This document shows positions 5,636-7,671 of a DNA stretch of 7,671 nucleotides, in pieces. The notes under the pieces are model-generated. The model saw only the letters and a list, made by a program, of their open reading frames with translations. It searched no databases and had not been told where the DNA came from. The DNA is from Acidaminobacter sp. GTDB lineage: Bacteria; Bacillota_A; Clostridia; Peptostreptococcales; Acidaminobacteraceae. The translations under genes and the position numbers were made by a program. The stretch covers positions 1-7,671 of the forward strand of contig WXFH01000013.1 of assembly GCA_009881125.1 (NCBI GenBank), given 5' to 3'. How positions within the stretch are numbered: position 1 is the first letter of the stretch; the number at the start of each line of letters is the position of its first letter.

Positions 5636-6595
5636 CTATTTACTCTGCCTTTTCCCGAACTTTTCGAGAAATTCATCTCTTTTTGCTACGAAATTGTTCA
5701 ATTCATTAGCAAGCAAACCATCATGATGTCTGTCTTTTTCAATAAAAAACATGGAGACGCCGCCCAGACCAACATGAGTGCCTACTGAAACCCCCATTTG
5801 CATGATGTACACCTCACCTTGGAAATGACTTTCCTGAAGCAATTTCAGCTTCAGATTCTCAGCATAGGCCAGGTCGGAGGTATAACCAATAATAACAAAG
5901 GTCGTCAGCTCGTCATCAACGCGCTTATTGAATTCTCTGACATAGTGATCCAGCACGTGCTTGCGACCGCGCTCTTTGGCAACAATGGCGCCTTTGCCGC
6001 CTTTCATGGTCATGATGGGCTTGAGCTTCAAAATTTTGCCTATAAACGCACTGGTATTGGACAGCCGGCCGCTTCTGATCAGATTGTCCAGATCATCTAC
6101 GGAAAGGTAATGCTTGACGTGTTTCTTAAAGGTTTCATTGAACAAAACCAATTCTTCAAAGCTGTACCCAATGTCTCGAAGTTGTGCAGACTTTAGAATC
6201 AAGTAACCGCTGCCGTGACTCATGCATAAGGAATCAACAATATGCAGCTTATACTCGCCGGGATCATAGTTTTCAAAGAAGAGCTCCTTCGCCAGCATGG
6301 CGGACTGATAAGAACCACTGGTACCGCTTGACATGCAGATGCACAAAATTTCTTTGCACCCTTCAGCGATGCCCTCTTCCATGCAGCGCAAAAATTCAAC
6401 AGGGCTTGGCATAGCCGTTGTTGGATTTTTTTCCAGGTCCATCATCATGTGATAGAACTCATCCGGCTGAATATCAATGCGATCCTTGTACTCTTTGTCA
6501 TTGATCTGAATAATGAGAGGCGCGATACTAATGCGATAGCGAGCTAAGACTTCATCCGATAAATCACATGTTGAGTCTGCAATAATCTTTATCAT
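5636..6595 (-). CDS. DegV family fatty-acid-binding protein
   Basis: A 319-residue protein with the family pattern throughout: IIADSTCDLS (4-13) at the N-terminus, TTAMPSP (59-65, family TSxPSP), CMSSGTSGSYQSA (87-99) with the serine and threonine that hold the lipid carboxylate, DSLCMSHGSGY (121-131), a DDLDNLIRSGRLS block (168-179), KPI (192-194), and a C-terminal glycine-rich THVGLGG stretch. DegV-type (FakB-like) proteins bind a fatty acid and present it to the kinase FakA for phosphorylation, so incorporation into phospholipid is the likely role; no fakA is in the window. Length is somewhat above the usual 280-290. The start is fixed by GGAGGC (complement of 6601-6606), 5 bases before the ATG. 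It is divergent from the fic gene and convergent with the uvrA-like gene, so it is probably monocistronic. Confidence 0.9.
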   Translation of the reverse strand: MIKIIADSTCDLSDEVLARYRISIAPLIIQINDKEYKDRIDIQPDEFYHMMMDLEKNPTTAMPSPVEFLRCMEEGIAEGCKEILCICMSSGTSGSYQSAMLAKELFFENYDPGEYKLHIVDSLCMSHGSGYLILKSAQLRDIGYSFEELVLFNETFKKHVKHYLSVDDLDNLIRSGRLSNTSAFIGKILKLKPIMTMKGGKGAIVAKERGRKHVLDHYVREFNKRVDDELTTFVIIGYTSDLAYAENLKLKLLQESHFQGEVYIMQMGVSVGTHVGLGGVSMFFIEKDRHHDGLLANELNNFVAKRDEFLEKFGKRQSK

Positions 6596-6711
6596 TGAAC
6601 GCCTCCAATTTTATTCTTTAGTGAAATTGTAACACCTTCAAATTAATTTAGATATAAAAACAAGTGTAACTATAGCTAAATTTAAGAATAAATCCAGTCT
6701 GATTCCAGTGA

Positions 6712-6736
6712 ATTCTTATTAAGAATAGAATATAAT
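6712..6736 (+). promoter_or_regulatory. Probable fic promoter with an overlapping palindrome
   Basis: A perfect TATAAT (6731-6736) lies 36 bases before the TTG start. Just upstream, ATTCTTATTAAGAAT (6712-6726) is a perfect 15-bp palindrome around a central T. It covers the spacer and the poor -35 region. The weak -35 and the palindrome together suggest a regulated promoter, but no regulator is known. Confidence 0.5.
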
Positions 6737-6772
6737 GATCTTAACGTATGAAATCAAGAAGAGGTGAGTCCT

Positions 6773-7504
6773 TTGAACTATCAAGTACTCCTAAACAAAC
6801 TAGAAAGCTACAATCAAATTAAGGCTTCGCTTCCAGATGCAAGCATCAAATCCTATACCCAAGCCTTTGAACTTGAATATACTCACAACTCAACAGCCAT
6901 CGAAGGCAATACACTCACACTTCTGGAAACTAAAGTTGTACTTGAAGATGGCTTATCTGTAGGCGGCAAACCATTAAATGAAATCTATGAAATAATCAAT
7001 CACAATAATGCCTATCAATATTTGAAGAAATGGATCTCTGATGGCCTGGCATTAAACGAGAATATCATAAAGGATCTCCATTCTATACTGATGGACCGCA
7101 TTATGATTGGCGGTATTTATAGAAATGTGGATGTCTATATTTCAGGCGCGGCGCATACACCGCCATCTCCTTCTGATATGTATAACCAGATTAAAAATTT
7201 CTACTTGGAGCTTACTGAGCGAAAATTTGAAAGTGTCATTGAACTGGCAGCTTGGACACACGCTGAATTTGTCAGGATTCACCCTTTTGTAGATGGTAAC
7301 GGCAGAACTTCCAGACTCATTATGAACTATCAGCTTATGGCAAATGGATTTTTGCCAGTCTCAATAAAAAAGGAGACGCGACTTGAGTATTTCAACGCAC
7401 TTGAAGCCTATGCAGTCGAAAAGGACTTAAGCCAATTTGCAGATATGATTGCAGTGCTTGAAGAAGAGCAGTTGGACAAATATTTAGGCATGAGAATGAA
7501 ATGA
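6773..7504 (+). CDS. Fic family protein (probable AMP transferase, inhibitory helix at the N-terminus)
   Basis: A 243-residue Fic-domain protein. The catalytic motif is complete: H170-PFVDGNGRTSR-181, with the catalytic histidine, the acidic residue at 174, and the phosphate-binding GNGR. Upstream lies the flap IYRNVDVYISGAAHTPPSP. The N-terminus has S40-TAI-E44-G-N, matching the (S/T)xxxE(G/N) inhibitory motif of class II Fic proteins, where the glutamate blocks productive ATP binding. The expected activity is transfer of AMP (or another nucleotide moiety) to a hydroxyl side chain of a target protein; the target is unknown. The start is taken as TTG 6773, because GAGGTGA (6761-6767) lies 5 bases before it. 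The GTG at 6764 is part of that site and is an unlikely start. No separate antitoxin gene is visible. The gene is AT-rich compared with the uvrA-like gene, which may mean a different origin. Confidence 0.9.
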   Translation: MNYQVLLNKLESYNQIKASLPDASIKSYTQAFELEYTHNSTAIEGNTLTLLETKVVLEDGLSVGGKPLNEIYEIINHNNAYQYLKKWISDGLALNENIIKDLHSILMDRIMIGGIYRNVDVYISGAAHTPPSPSDMYNQIKNFYLELTERKFESVIELAAWTHAEFVRIHPFVDGNGRTSRLIMNYQLMANGFLPVSIKKETRLEYFNALEAYAVEKDLSQFADMIAVLEEEQLDKYLGMRMK

Positions 7505-7524
7505 AATTAAATAGAATTATTAGA

Positions 7525-7535
7525 GACCATCGGCA
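7525..7535 (+). repeat. Orphan 5' arm of the repeated terminator hairpin
   Basis: GACCATCGGCA matches the 5' arm at 3045-3055 exactly and is the complement of the arms at 1961-1971 and 3095-3105. No 3' arm follows before the IS3 end at about 7547. It sits 20 bases after the fic stop, where that gene's terminator is expected. Confidence 0.55.
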
Positions 7536-7595
7536 ACGTCATGAAGTGAAGTGCCCCCCGTCAAGTAGACAGTACAAAAAACAAAAGCATTTGAT

Positions 7596-7629
7596 GCCGC
7601 TAACCCTTTTATGGTTGGCGGTATTTTTT
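7596..7629 (+). terminator. Terminator inside the IS3 end, facing incoming transcription
   Basis: GCCGCTAACC (7596-7605) and GGTTGGCGGT (7613-7622) form a 10-bp stem (two G-U pairs) with a 7-base loop, followed by six T (7624-7629) on the plus strand. In this direction it would stop transcripts coming from fic before they run antisense into the transposase. On the minus strand the same hairpin lies just after the transposase stop, with a less tight T-rich tract. Confidence 0.7.
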
Positions 7630-7671
7630 ATGCTGCAATGTTTGATAGATATTGCCTGTATTCAAGCGGGG
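7628..7671 (-). CDS. IS3-family transposase, C-terminal end (runs off the right edge)
   Basis: The last 14 codons read (S/T/P/A)PLEYRQYLSNIAA then TAA (7630-7628). The PLEYR motif is the hallmark C-terminus of the IS150-type OrfB integrase (usually SPVEYR or SPLEYR), which carries the DDE catalytic domain. The active site is outside the window, so completeness is unknown. A family-typical terminal sequence follows 50-80 bases downstream, supporting the assignment despite the short length. Confidence 0.65.
   Translation of the reverse strand, partial: PLEYRQYLSNIAA

Larger units (their letters stand above)
7547..7671 (-). mobile_element. Right end of an IS3-family insertion sequence (partial)
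   Basis: The minus strand reads from the end of a transposase gene through a hairpin to a terminal sequence TGTCTACTTGACGGGGGGCA (7573-7554) ending in CTTCA. This resembles the right ends of IS3-family (IS150-like) elements. The outer boundary is placed at TGAAGTGCC (from 7547), since these elements end in TG...CA; the neighbouring TGAAGTGAAGTG makes this uncertain by about 5 bases. The left end lies beyond the window, so the target duplication cannot be checked. Confidence 0.6.

Noticed and set aside
1..7671. CRISPR arrays, tRNA or rRNA genes
   Set aside because: No regularly spaced repeats and no cloverleaf or rRNA-like stretches were seen on either strand.

Overview
The window looks like a chromosomal segment of an anaerobic, selenocysteine-using member of the Bacillota (Clostridia). 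This rests on strong AGGAGG-type ribosome binding sites, many intrinsic terminators, [4Fe-4S] proteins, a DegV protein, and an in-frame UGA at the catalytic position of a peroxiredoxin. No species can be named from the sequence alone. UGA is also a normal stop here: the uvrA-like and fic genes both end in it.

Layout. Positions 1-195 hold the left end of an IS200/IS605-family element on the minus strand: the first 19 codons of tnpA, its promoter, and the subterminal hairpin. Directly beside it, 196-304 reads as the 3' remnant of a coding sequence, probably the gene the element entered. Next comes a two-gene operon: a membrane NapH-like polyferredoxin (354-1421), and 20 bases later a peroxiredoxin-like selenoprotein (1442-1906) that an ordinary gene caller would miss or truncate. 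A terminator-like hairpin separates it from a soluble two-cluster iron-sulfur protein of the QueG/reductive-dehalogenase-like superfamily (2064-2993). A structured, gene-free leader (2994-3227) precedes a short UvrA-like ABC ATPase (3228-5504) that lacks the UvrB-binding region. Two terminators lie between it and a convergent degV-family gene (5636-6595, minus). Divergent from degV is a stand-alone Fic protein with its own inhibitory motif (6773-7504). The right edge (about 7547-7671) is the right end of an IS3-family element with the last 14 codons of its transposase on the minus strand.

How the genes fit together. The polyferredoxin and selenoprotein are probably one redox unit: a membrane electron carrier next to a thiol/selenol peroxidase with a U-x-x-C active site. 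The following iron-sulfur protein adds to the redox theme but sits behind its own terminator and possible promoter. The UvrA-like, DegV and Fic genes look like separate transcription units.

The least expected items are the selenoprotein with its membrane ferredoxin partner, and a repeated terminator-arm sequence (TGCCGATGGTCATTTT or its complement) at three intergenic sites, the third of which appears to have been cut by the IS3 insertion.
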